Position numbers and translations under genes: made by a program. Shown here piece after piece: positions 37,607 to 50,000 of a stretch of DNA of 64,000 nucleotides. This DNA comes from Tetrahymena elliotti 4EA (Eukaryota; Ciliophora; Oligohymenophorea; Hymenostomatida; Tetrahymenidae): positions 1 through 64,000 of the forward strand of contig AFXF02001864.1 in NCBI GenBank assembly GCA_000231825.2, read 5' to 3'. Below the pieces are notes generated by a model. The model ran no database searches and was not told the origin of the DNA. It saw only the letters and a list, made by a program, of their open reading frames with translations. Numbering within the stretch: position 1 is the first letter of the stretch; each line of letters begins with the position of its first letter.

Positions 37607-40600
37607 TCATTATAGATCTAGAAATTCTGGATCATATTTAGAATATTGAATTTAAACTTGTTACTTTGGGTTTATTTTTTTGAAAGTATATCTAACTGTA
37701 GACTTCGGTAATACTTTAATATTGTTATACTCGTTTTATTTTAGTTGAGAATCTATTTCAATGTTGTTAAGAATGAATTTTATATTTTGACTAAATATTT
37801 TATTATTTGTGTCATTCACTATTTCTACAATGTGGTTTTGCTCGCAAAAGAAAGAAATCCAATATATTTGGTAAAGGGGATTTATCTTTTCTTTTTTTGC
37901 TAGTAATTTTGCTTGCTAAACAAGAATTTCCTATGAACAATCTATTTCAAGATTTTTTCTTGATAAAGGAACTATTTCGTTTGTATAAAAGGATATAACT
38001 ATGTTACTAGATTTTTCAGTCACTATGATTATTTTATAGGTTTTTTAAGGTTCAAATTTAACTTCTGTGAAGGCAAATTTTGTGGTAGAAATATATATTT
38101 AAGCCACTTACTTTATTATTTCCTTCCCATCAGAGGACATTTCATTAATTTTAACAAGATGATTTACATATTAATTATTCTCATACTCATCAGTGAGGTG
38201 TTCACGGTTTTAGTATAATATAAAATAACCTTCAACAGGTTTTTCCAGGGGTTGAATTGTGTAAATATTAACTTATTTTTCATTTTGTTGATTGTTTTCA
38301 AAAGACAGTGAAGAATAGGAATAATTCACATTCACATAACTAACACAAAGACTGCAAAAATTTTCAAAGTAATCACAAAAACTCATCCAAAAAATACCAT
38401 CATTTGCTACTTCAAGTTTGTGTTTTTCTTTTAATTTTTCAGTCCACGTCAGTGTACACTGGTCTGACCACTTACCATTCCACTCAGTTTTACCCCAAGG
38501 GTTTTTAAGTTTGAGGATCTTAATACCATCTACTTCATCAGTCTCTAGAATAGAATATGCATGATTAGAAATTAATCCATTTTACTTTGCTTATCCATCT
38601 AAACTTGCATTTGAGTTAGATGGTTGCTATTAATCATTCTAATCAATCTGATTTTCTTCTATTTCATCTTTCAGCATGGTAGTGAATAAGTACCCTTTTT
38701 GCTTTCCTTCATGAATCATTTTCCAAATTTCTTCTTTATTTTGGTTTTTAAATGGAATATGTTTATTAGGAGCTCCTGTCATATCAACAACAGCATCACT
38801 AGATCCATTTTTATTTTTTCCTCCTTCTATATTTGAATAGCATCCTTTAAACTTAGCATAAGCTTTCTCTAGTAAGCAAGTCCAATAAGCCTTTGTGTCA
38901 TTAGAAAATTTGCAAAATATTGGATCAGAATCATTTTTTCTGCATGGTAAATTATCATCAATTATAACAGTCTACCACTGTCCATCAATGCACATATTGA
39001 CAGAATAGCAAGAATTTTTATTTTTTTAAAAAGAAAAATCAAATTTTTGTTAATTATCTTCTTTCTCTAAATTTTTATTGTCTTCTTCGTATTCAGTAAA
39101 ATTGAATAATTTTTTAACAAGCTGTGGATACTAAGCAATACAAGTAAGAGAAGCAACAAAATAACAATTAGCTATCCATCCTTAGACAGTATCTTTTACT
39201 GAAATTTAATTTTACTATCCATATATACCAATTTGTTTATGCTTTTTAATAGATTCTTAAAATGATTTAATTCTTTTCCACTATAACCCCTTTGCTCTTT
39301 AGAATTTATTTAAGTTCTTAGTAAAGCTTTCTTCGCATGGAGGAAATTCTTAATCAGTGAATAATTGTTCAGAAGTTGCAATTTCTTTAAAATATTTTTA
39401 TTTTATTTATTATATATTAACAGAGATAACTTTATTAGGTAATGAAATAGAGATTCCTTATTCTTAAACGCTATCAATATTAGAATTTTATTAATTATTT
39501 TAAGTCATTTATGTGCTGGATGATTTAATTAGGAGTGGAATTTCTATTGAAATAGGTGGAAAACTAACTATATTATTCAGTGATGTCAAATTATTGTTTT
39601 ATGATTAGAGCTATCTGTTGGTTTATTAATTGTATTCTATTTATTACAGAGCTTTTTCTGATAATATTTCTTCTTTATCCTTTACTGTCAGCTATGAGCA
39701 TTAAATTATTTTATTTTCTATTTCGAGATTAGATTTTTTTAAATTCTCATCTTAGATTTAAGCGTTTGTTTTTTCCTTTAAAAAATTTCTAATTGAAGTC
39801 TGTGATTTACTTTCAATTTATAAATTTTCTTCTAATGACAAAGACTACCTATTAAAATTGCAATTTGTTTATTTTTTTAAAATATCACTTGATAAATTTT
39901 TTATTTAACTCTCGCTTAGCATGGTGTTTTCAGAATTATTATCTAACATCTCTGCATTCTTTTAATTGTTTTAATCTAGCACAATCAAGCCTGATTTATT
40001 GTTTTTGTGGTATATTTCAATGTCATTAGGAGAAAAAGTTCTAGTCTTTTTTATGGGAGGTACTTCATGAGATTAAAAAATAAATTTCTCAGAATTAATT
40101 ATAAATTCTTATTAAATTTTTAATTATTCAAGTTTTTAAAATAAATAGACCATATTTTCTGGGGTTAGTTACTCTTTAACTTGTACCTTTAAATCTAAAA
40201 CATGATCTTCATGTTAATTATTATTTTAATTTGTATTAATTATATTTTCTTAGTAAATTTCCTTTTGGTTCAAACTTTAACTTAAACTTAAAACTTCTGA
40301 TTTACCAAATATACCACCATCAATTTCATTTTAATTATCTTTTTAATGTTTTAATCTATCCTCCTAAGATTCTTTATTTAAAACTGAAGTATTTTATATT
40401 ATATATTCATTCTAATATTAAAGCATAACCTTTTACTCCATATTTTAATTTTCTTTTTCATGTTCAAAAATATTTTCAGGTGAAGAAGATTTTTCGTTTT
40501 TCTAAGAAACTTGCTTTTTAAGAATTTATTTAAAAACTTAATCCTCTAAAATTTTTGAAGATTTTTAAATATTTTCTTCACTTTTATTTTGGGTTTAATT

Positions 40601-43152
40601 ATCAATGCTTTTGTTTGCATCGGCATCAGCAGAATCATTTTATTTCTTCTCTTCATTAAATATACTGAATTTGTTTACACTCTACTTGTTAAAACTATTT
40701 TTTCTAGAACTTTTATTAGACTTAAGAGAAAATTCTGCATCTTTAAAGTTTTTAATGTCAATCAAAGACTTTTCACTAGAACTCATTTCAATTATATTCT
40801 TCAAAGAACTAGAACCAGGCTACATATTATTCGATGCTATTTGTTATTCTTTTTCATTCTTAATTTCTAAACTATCAAAGCTAGCTGATATACTTTTTCT
40901 GTGAATGTAAAATTGAGACATTTTAGTTAACTTTTTTTGAGGCAAAATAAACTTTTTTTTCTTAATCTCCTACTGCTCTTCCTCCTCAGTCTTACTTGAT
41001 TCTTCCTCTTCTTCTTTTTAAAAATTCTGATCAGAATCTATTTTATTCTCAGATAACTTCTCTTTTAATTAATTAATATATCTATGCTCTTAATTTTCGT
41101 TTTAATTATTTAATTATTAAACAGACTATTTTTCCAACCCACCTGCCTCAAGTTATTTTTATTTAATTTAATTTTCTGATTGTTGTTCCTGTTTATCTTA
41201 TAAATTTATATTATAATAATCTTATTCTTTGTTATTTATCTCTTAATTAGTTTCAATTTTTTCAATAATTATTGTTTAATTAGCAACATTTTCATTTTTA
41301 TTTTCTTTATTCAATTATGATTATAAAATTTCTTGATCTTTGACATCCACTTATTTTTAATCTTTTGTTTATTTTTCTTAGCTATTGTTTTATTTATTTA
41401 AATTGTCCATTATTTATTATTCTTCTTGTGATTAATTCTTTTAAAGATCTTAGGCTTTATTGTGATTTTAATTGATATCTTGATAATTATCTTAATTAAT
41501 ATTTTCAATTTTATCATTCATTTTAAGGTTTTATTCTTTATGGTTATTATTAAGAGGCAATAATTAGTTCTTATTATTTTTTTAGGTAGTTAATTCAAAA
41601 GAAATAAGATCTTCTTTGCAGTTGTTTAAATTATCATTATTGCTGCTATTAATTGGACTGCTGCTTTCATTTATAAATGACCCAATACTACTTGGTTCTG
41701 GACATTTATCTACAAAAAATTCTGGCAGTTATTCGCATTTACTTAGCTGTTAATTTGTAAGCAAAGGAATCTAGGATTCAACTGCTAGCATATCATTATT
41801 AGTTTATTCATCAATAATATTAAAACTTTTTATAGTATTCATATTTTTGATTATATTTTATTCTGAAGTTTGTGTCAAGCTATTAGATTGCTAATTCTAA
41901 TATTAATTTGTATTTTTATTATTGTTTGTAGTAGATTCATTATTCTAGCTGTCTAGCTATTTATTTGGTGGAACCTAATTAATAGTTTCATCGGCAAAAA
42001 GATTATTTTAGATTACATTGCTTTCAATTTGTTTGGCTTTAATTTTATTCTAATTTTCTTATTTAATAGCGGCAACCTAGTTTTAATTTTATGAAGAAAT
42101 TTATTTAGAATTGGATTAATATTTGCTATCAATATTAAATACAATTTCTTCTTCTTCTTCTTCTTCTTCCATTTATTTTTCATGTGAAATATCATCTGCA
42201 TTTTCATTTAATTTATTGTTTTTATTATCCTCCTTAACTAATTAACCCTCGTCTTCTATTTCTTCCACTTTTAAATCATCTTATTCAATTTATTATTTTG
42301 TTTTATTTTCTTCCTGCTAGAAAAATTAATTTTCTTTCAACTCAAAATTCTCTGATGAAGCTTTTGAAAGACTTTTTACAACTAGTTACTTTTCTTCATT
42401 GATATTTATCAACTATTCATTTTTCTCTTTAAATTATGATGATCTTTAGGATATTAAATTTTTGCTTTCGCTTATGCTCATTTTGCTACTTTTTTATCTT
42501 CTTTGAATTGAGCTTCCCATTTTTTTTACTTCTTTTATAGAACTAGGCTGTTCGACTTTAGAAGAACTTCTACTATGCTGATTTTATGGTTTATTTTCTT
42601 GTCGTTTTTCAATAAAATTATTGTTCTCAATAGAAATTCTTTACTATTATACATTTTTTCTATTTTCAATTTTGATTACTTAGGCAGTGAAATCATCATT
42701 TTATTAAGTTTGGAAGTTAGTAGTGCCATTTTCATCATATTTTACATCTTCTTCTACTTCTAAAAATTATTTATTTTCATTGGAATCAATTGTTTCTTTT
42801 ACAAATTTATATTATTTTTTCTATCTTTTATGCTTTTTGCTTCCATCCTAGCTCATCCCACTCTTTTAGCTTATAAGTCTGTTCTATCCAGACCCTTCCC
42901 CATCCTTAGATATTTGTGAATTAATTAAAGCATTTTAATTAATATTTAAACAATATTTACTTTATAAGTATGCTAATCATAATTCTTAACACCACCTTCA
43001 CTGACTAAAGGAGGAATGAACTAAATTTTGGTTTTCATTTTTTTGAATGGGCTATTGTATTAACTATTATTAGATAGCTTTTTGACTGGAACCTAGCAAT
43101 TATTTTGTAAATCCTCAGGGTTATGAACTCCTTTTGATTTAGAACAACCCAT
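37607..43152 (-). CDS. Calpain-like cysteine protease with N-terminal acylation motif, 1829 aa
   Basis: Papain-fold protease of the calpain family (C2). Catalytic triad: Cys in QGWIANCYFVASL (about residue 1311), His in NHAYSILE (about 1512) and Asn in KNPWGKTEW (about 1532), followed by the calpain NGKWSDQ. Upstream, FTDQEFPPCEESF matches the start of the calpain core. The protein begins MGCSKSKG, a textbook Gly2 myristoylation plus Cys3 palmitoylation site, so it should be membrane-anchored. About 1250 residues between anchor and protease are low-complexity (Gln, Asn, Ser, Glu), with a poly-Glu run near 42150. About 275 residues follow the core. One intron, 42905-42960; the spliced length is 5490 nt, in frame. 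No EF-hands seen, so calcium control cannot be assumed. Stop TGA 37607-37609. Confidence 0.9.
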
Positions 43153-44934
43153 AAATATGTATATATACAAGTATATTAGATTAGTTGTTAATTTAGTATA
43201 CAATTTTTACAATTAATTAAATTGAAAAAATATTTAATTTTTTGTTTTGCTTATCAGCCTAAGAAAACTGAAGTAGTATATTCATTTCACTATTTAAGCA
43301 TAAGCAAAAGTTATCTCTACAAGTTTATCACCGCAATCAATTAAAAATAAAATCCCCTTACTTAATCACTTTAATTAAAGACAAAGTAGAAATATTACAT
43401 TTGTATAAACAAATTAATTCAAGTTCTTCACTTTACCATCACAAACAACTCTGTCTTTGTTAATAGCAATAGAATAAATCAATCAATTAAAAAATAAGTT
43501 TAATGAATGAATATCTTTTCATTTTATAATAAATATTTTAATTCTATTCTTTCCCTCTTTCAGAAAATTTTAAGCTTAAAAATACACAATAAAATAATTT
43601 TTTATGTAAAGATTCATGCTAAATTGAATAAAATCATCATTTCTTCATTGCTAGCTTAAAGGTAAATTTAGATTTTAATTCTGAATCCTACATAACTAAT
43701 ATTTTAAATTTTGTTAATATAAAAAGTAAAATATGCTAGAAGAATTCAAAAATATAGAGTTTAACTGAATTTTGGGAATAAATTCATCACCTTTTTTATT
43801 TAAACAATATTTTATTTCTTCCGCTTTGATATCTTGTTATTAACTCATTTTTATTATTTTTTAAGAAGAATTTCATTTCTGAAAGATTTTATTGGATAGT
43901 AATCAATTTGTTCATTATTTTTATTATTCAAGCATGAATTAACAAATAAGGAAAATAAACAAGAAAACTTGGAAAAGCAAGTTATTTTAATTAAATTTAA
44001 TTTTTATGATAAAGACTTATTCAGCAGCTATAAATTTGATAATAAATTGCCTTGATAGAAAAAATTAAAAAATTTTTAAAAGCATCTCAATTCTTACATA
44101 TATAGTTTATTTATCATTTCCTAGATATCATATTAATTATCAACTAAATATATTGATCATTTTTTAATTTTGATGTTTTCAATGCAAAAAAGAAAAAATT
44201 ATTTAAAGCAAAAAAAGGTTATCTCTACTGTTTTATTATTTATTTATTAATAAATTAAATTTTAATATCACTTTCTTCATCTAAACATGTTTATGACCCA
44301 TACTCACTAATTTTTGTTTTATATCCTATTATTATTTATTATTGATAGATTACTATTATTATTTATTTTTTTGTTCATTATTTATTTATTAATATAATAA
44401 CCAAAAACTAAAATTTAAAATTTAAGTATTTTCTGATAAAAAAAATAAAGTTAATAACTGAACAATTAATAAAGATATTCATTTTAAAATTTATTTCTTA
44501 ATTGTTATTTATTTTACAAACAACACATATCTATCAAATAACTAACTTAAGATAAATTTTACAATAAAATAAACAAATTTTCAAAAGATAAATAAATTAG
44601 ATTCTTAATTATTAACAAATAGCTAAAAAGTATAAAGATATTTTTTATTTAGAGTATTTGCATTTCATTTCGATTAATGAGACAACTTTTATAGACAAAA
44701 AATAAGTAAATTTAATAATTTATTTTTATTTTATCTACTGAAAAAAAGTAAACTACTTTAATCGCATCTATCTCTTTTAATAAAATAATATAAAAATGCT
44801 TGCCTCTTAATACTTTGATAGATTCTTTTTTAGAATCATCAAACAATAATAAATATTTTGAAGCAAAATTTAAAAAAGAAAGAAAATTAAAACTTTAAAT
44901 TAATTAAATTAAATTTTACAAATATTAACTCATC
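43153..44934. other. Intergenic, nothing recognised
   Basis: About 1.8 kb upstream of the calpain-like gene and downstream of the next minus-strand gene. Long A/T runs, tattoo-like ATTTATTTATT tracts around 44220-44400, and no coding pattern on either strand. Confidence 0.5.
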
Positions 44935-46407
44935 TCACAAGATTATAAAAATAACTTTTATTTAATAAGGATTCACATCCAATACTTTATAATTTAGATA
45001 AGCTTTTAAGAAAAATCAGCCATCTTCATTTAAAAGATATTTAGCTCTCTAAATAATGCAAAGTAATTAAGATTTAGTAATTTAGATGATTTCATTAAAT
45101 TATCTTTGTACATGACCTTAAACTTTATTGCAAAGCTAATAAATTTTATAGATTTTGGTACAATCTTCATCAGAAAGAGCCAAAGAGAATCGCTTTTCAA
45201 AGTATTCTCTTTTCATGAATTATTCTTTGCTTTTGAAGAAATTAGGAAAAACTACATTTAACTTTTATTCATATTTTTAAATTTGTTCCAAATAAGGTTT
45301 AAAGTTTTTTTCTTTTGAGTTTTATATATCTTATTCAATCAGCAATTCCTCTTCTTTGTTTTTTTCTATGCGCTAAGCTCTTCTTAATAGCTCTCTTAAA
45401 AAAGAATTTGAAATTATTAAAAGAGCTGAAACTAGTCTTTGATTTTGAGAAACTTCAACAAGTCGCTTCACTGCTAAAACATCTTCAACTTTAAGAAGAC
45501 CCACTTGATAATTATTCATGATCATTCTATAATGGTGTATTTCTTTGTCTTTAAAAAAATCAGGAACTTTTACTTCAAAGTAATTTTCAAAGTCAATTAA
45601 CTATTTCAAGTAATCTTCAAAACTAACTTTTTTTTCTATGTAAAAATTAGATATTTTAGTGACAGACATGTCCATCTTTGTTAAAAGTACATTATCTATT
45701 TCATAAATCTTAGAGCTTTCATCAATCATTTTCTATGACTAATTATTTGTTGAATTATCAATTTCATTATTTGTCTAAATTGTAATTTAAACATTCTATT
45801 ATTTACTCTATTCATTAGAATTGCTTTTAGAGTTAGTGTCTTCCATTTATACATCTCCTTTATCAGCTTCTTTTGGTTTTCTTTTAGGTTTTCTCTAACA
45901 TGACCAAGGAGTGATCCTATAATTATTTTGAACATATTTTTTTAAATTTACTTTTGTTTTCTCATAAGCAGATTTCTTTTAAGGCTCTATTTTTGGTTTA
46001 ATCCTAAAAATTGCCTTGCTCTGAATTTTATATCTCTCTGATTTATTTTAGTTAGTATCCTGTAAAGTTTCTTGGTAATTTTATAAGTTCTTTTCAACTA
46101 TTATTTGGTTCTGAGTTTAATTTTTTAAAGTCTCATTTAGAGTCTCAGTTTCTTTTCTCTTAACCAAATTTAAAGAATTATTATAATTTTACTTAATGTC
46201 AGAAACATATTTTTTAGTGCTCTCAACTACCCTTTAATATTCAAGCTCAACAGGTAGGTTCTTATTCCTCTCTAGCAAATTACTCCAACTCTAAAACTTG
46301 TCAAGAAGATATTACAAAATATTCTAATTTTTCAAACACTAATCCTTAAAAATAGTTAAATTTTTTAACAATTTTTAGGTTTCTTCCTTTGAATTCTAAT
46401 CCTGCAT
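44935..46407 (-). CDS. Unknown 490-aa protein with an internally duplicated helical module
   Basis: Single-exon frame of exactly 491 codons, ATG 46405-46407 to TGA 44935-44937. The N-terminal third is coiled coil (EETQKLLKNLTIFKDQ; KRKETETLNETLKNQTQNQ). Residues about 180-200 are very basic (RKPKRKPK) after NNYRITPWSC. Two related modules follow. Copy 1 (about 265-345) starts YLKQLIDFENYFEVKVPDFF and ends FLRELLRRAQ. Copy 2 (about 371-455) starts YLEQIQKYEQKLNVVFPNFF and ends LLCIIQRAK. The shared core is YLxQ...xVxxPxFFKxKE. The basic patch could bind nucleic acid or be a nuclear signal; that is inference. No family recognised. It lies head-to-tail with the next minus-strand gene, 626 bases apart. 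Confidence 0.8.
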
Positions 46408-47033
46408 TTTATTTATATTATTTTTTTATAAATATATATTATACAAAACCAATCTCTCCAAAACAAAAAGCTTTAAAATTTGCATAAATTAAATTATTAG
46501 AGTGAATTTTTACTCAAAATTTTAAACAAAAAGTTCAAAAATTAAAAAATTAAAATAATTCTATTTAGCTAATTGTTATTTAAATCTTAGAATCTTTCAA
46601 GAAAACAGCTCTAAATTTTAGCAACCTGATAAAAAGTAATTTTGCTCAATTGAAACCAGATAAATATATATATATTAACATACAAATATGTCACAAATGT
46701 ATTTCAAGCTAATATAATATAGTTTATTAATGATAAAGAGTTTTTTTAATTGAAATCATTTATTTATTTATCAACATAAAAATATAAATCTTATGTAATT
46801 CAATGCAGTTCAGTATTTTTTATTAATAATCTTTGAGCTTTACTTAAAATTGAAACCATTTTTATTTGTATTAATTTAGTGTTTATTTCACGTGAAAATT
46901 TAACTTTGTTTGAATAAAAATAAAAGTTTTAGAAAATTTAGAAGTTATTTTGTTTGGGTATTGTTCTTACCTTGCTATATATAATTTTGTACAAAATAAA
47001 TATTTCTATTAATTTTATTAATATTTTTGTGAT
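46408..47033. other. Intergenic, nothing recognised
   Basis: AT-rich spacer between two minus-strand genes. It serves as promoter of the 490-aa gene and 3' flank of the next. No repeat or coding pattern seen. Confidence 0.5.
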
Positions 47034-50000
47034 TCACTTAAAGCAATCTAATATTTTTTTAGTTTAAATTAGGTTGTCTTACTTCATTAATTCTAAAATG
47101 TTTTTGTGAACTGTTTTTTTTCTTATTTTTTTTTATTCTTATCCAGAGAACAGTCTTTTAGTAACATCTGATCCATTTTACTTAGTCACCTTCAAAGCTA
47201 AAGAGGCTATTTCACCTAAACTTTTAGCTTTTTTTGCAGCTTATTTTGTTCCAAACATATTACAACTAGTCGCTAGTTGATTGTAGTAGGTTTTATTATA
47301 GAAGCAGTCACTCCATAATGAAGAATTTTAACTATTTGAAATAATAATTAAACATTTTTAATTATAATGTAAAATACTTATGAAAATAAGATGGGTTATT
47401 TATATTCAAGAAACTGATTTCTGAGTTATTTTTCATAGCTCTTAATACAATAGAAGATAACTATTAATTTTTAGGAGATTGTTATTTGCTTTGAGGGCTT
47501 TTATCCAAACGATTTGCTTTGTCTTAAGTATTAATAATTGTATCTTAAATTTACATAGAGCAACTTTATTTTCTCATAATTTTTTTCATTTCTTGATTGT
47601 TCTTCTAAATTGAATTAAAAGTGGATTCTGCAAATAAATTTATACCCTGTTTATAAGTAAAAATTAAATTAATTGTAAGAGAAACACAAGTAAATATAAT
47701 TAAATTACTTTCTTAGCAAATTCTTTATAATATTAAATAGGTTTTTAGTCTGAATTCTGTTAATTTGGTTCTTGCATAGATTTTAAATTGTTAAATCTCT
47801 AAGGACTTATTTTTTGGTTAAGTAAATTTGCTAATTTTTATTCTCTCTTTTCTTTAATTCTGAATTATCTCTCATTTTCTTATTTTGTATCATAAACATT
47901 GTTCAAATTAAGTAGCTATCTATGATTCATAAATCTCTAAGCAAACGACTATTTCTCCTTTTATTTTTACCTCATTATGCGTTCTTACATTTCTAAATAA
48001 TTTATATTAAAATTAATTTAAATTAACACATAAAACAAACATACCTTAAATCCGAGATTTATTTTTTTATATATCTTAATGAATAATCTCTTGGTTCTTT
48101 AAGTCCTATCAATTAAATAAAATTTAAAATATTTTTTTTTCTCTTCCACACATAATTAAATTACCAAGAACTCACGATGCACTAATTCCCTCAATCCTAT
48201 TTTTCCTCTGTTGAAATTGAGCTCTTCTTCACCATCTTTGACAGCTTATCTGAACTTAAGTTTAAATTCAATAAATTTCTTTGCACCAAAAAACTCTTTG
48301 TTATCAAATCTTTCATCCTCCATGATACAACCAACACCTTCCCTTATGCTAAATTAACAGACAAAAATAAAATAAATCTTACAACAAATTAAAAAAATAA
48401 GTACAAATCAATAGAAAAGTTAGATTATTTGGTATTCAAATCATTTTCAATATACTCTTTAAAGTATTTATCTAAATTTATTATTTCTATTGGCTGAGTT
48501 TTTTACTTCTTTGTTATTTCAAATTCTTTCTCATCCAAATTATTTTCGGATTAAATCCTCCTCATTGACTCTTACTTTTTTTATATTTCTTTTACCACAA
48601 CAGGAGTTTCACTATATAATTTTTATGGTTCCCAGTCTTTTGATAAAAAAATTCAAATCAAATTTTTGCAAAAAATAAAGTTTTGAATTCTAAATCAATC
48701 AATCCTGAATTGAAATCAAATATTTTTCAAAGCAAATAAATCATTAAATTTGATAAAAATTGGAATAAAATAATTTTATCTGAAAATAAAAAGTAATTTT
48801 AATAAAAGAGTGAATACATTTATTAGTTGTTAAGACTACTGGCTGGCTTAAACCATATTAGAATTAAGGTTTCTATATTTATTTAGGAGGCCTTTTGACT
48901 AAACTTTACTGTTTCTTTTTAATTAAGTATGAAGGCTTATCAGATATTTTAGAGTTTTCACTAATTTTATCTAAATTCTTAATTGAAGATGCATTTTACA
49001 TTTAATTGGTTTCAATTTATTATCTACTTAGAATAAAATCTTCTTCTTCTTTTATGTTATCCAATATGTCAATCATTAGTTTTTTTTCTTATGAATCAGC
49101 CAGATTAGATTATTAAAATGTATGTAAAGGTGACAAAAAAGATTCTTTTAGAAAATCATTGCTTTAAGAAATATTCATTAAAGCAGGCGAAGCTAAAGAG
49201 TCAGATAACCTCGTGCTTAAGGTTGTATTATGAGAATTTATTTTAGTTAATTGTACTTCAGGCAATTAAATTATGACTTATTTTTAAGATTTAACTTGCT
49301 ACTGTTAAAATTCTGTATCATTTTCAAGCTCTTCTTAATTAATCTCCAACAAACTAAGCAACTCTTTTTTAGAAAATATTTTTATTTTTCAATACATTTT
49401 TTAAATTAAAAATAATTACTATTTTTAGGTGGCTAAAGGCGATAAGCTTTTAAAAGGTCTTCTTTAGTAGCAGACTTTGATCTTTTATGCATAATCACTA
49501 AAGCCTTATTTAACTTTTCAAACTTATACTTTTTGTATAATTTGTTATTTAGCTCTTCTTAAAATTGATCTTCACAAGTATTAAATTTTAATTTATTTCT
49601 AAATTCTTCCTTAATTCCAAACACATCATTAAGAACTTTCAAAATTTCTCCCTCTTCATTTAACACCTCACCATACTAATATTCAAAATTAGTAAAATTA
49701 AAAAATTTTCAAATAAAATTTAATTTCAAAAGAAATTTTATCACCTTTTTTAAAGCGTTTTTGTAGTTGTTAGAGCATGTTATAACTATCTCATCATGGA
49801 CTCCTTCTAAATAATTTTATGCTAACCACACTTATAGTTTAAAACATTCTATAAGTCTTGAGTAATTACCCTAATATTCTTCTAATAATGTAATATTTCC
49901 TAAAACTGTTATTATCAAGCTAATCTATTAATTAATGTAATTCAGTAAATATTATTTTGCTCTCATATTCAATATTTTACATAACTTTAAAATTAATGCA

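Noticed and set aside
40589..40904. Two overlapping plus-strand frames of 93 and 99 codons
   Set aside because: Antisense shadows of the calpain-like gene's low-complexity region.
48741..48830. C-terminal extension of a separate gene ending at TGA 48741
   Set aside because: The last ~25 codons are A/T-run residues, and an in-phase intron skips them to reach a clearly coding exon; kept only as the alternative model.
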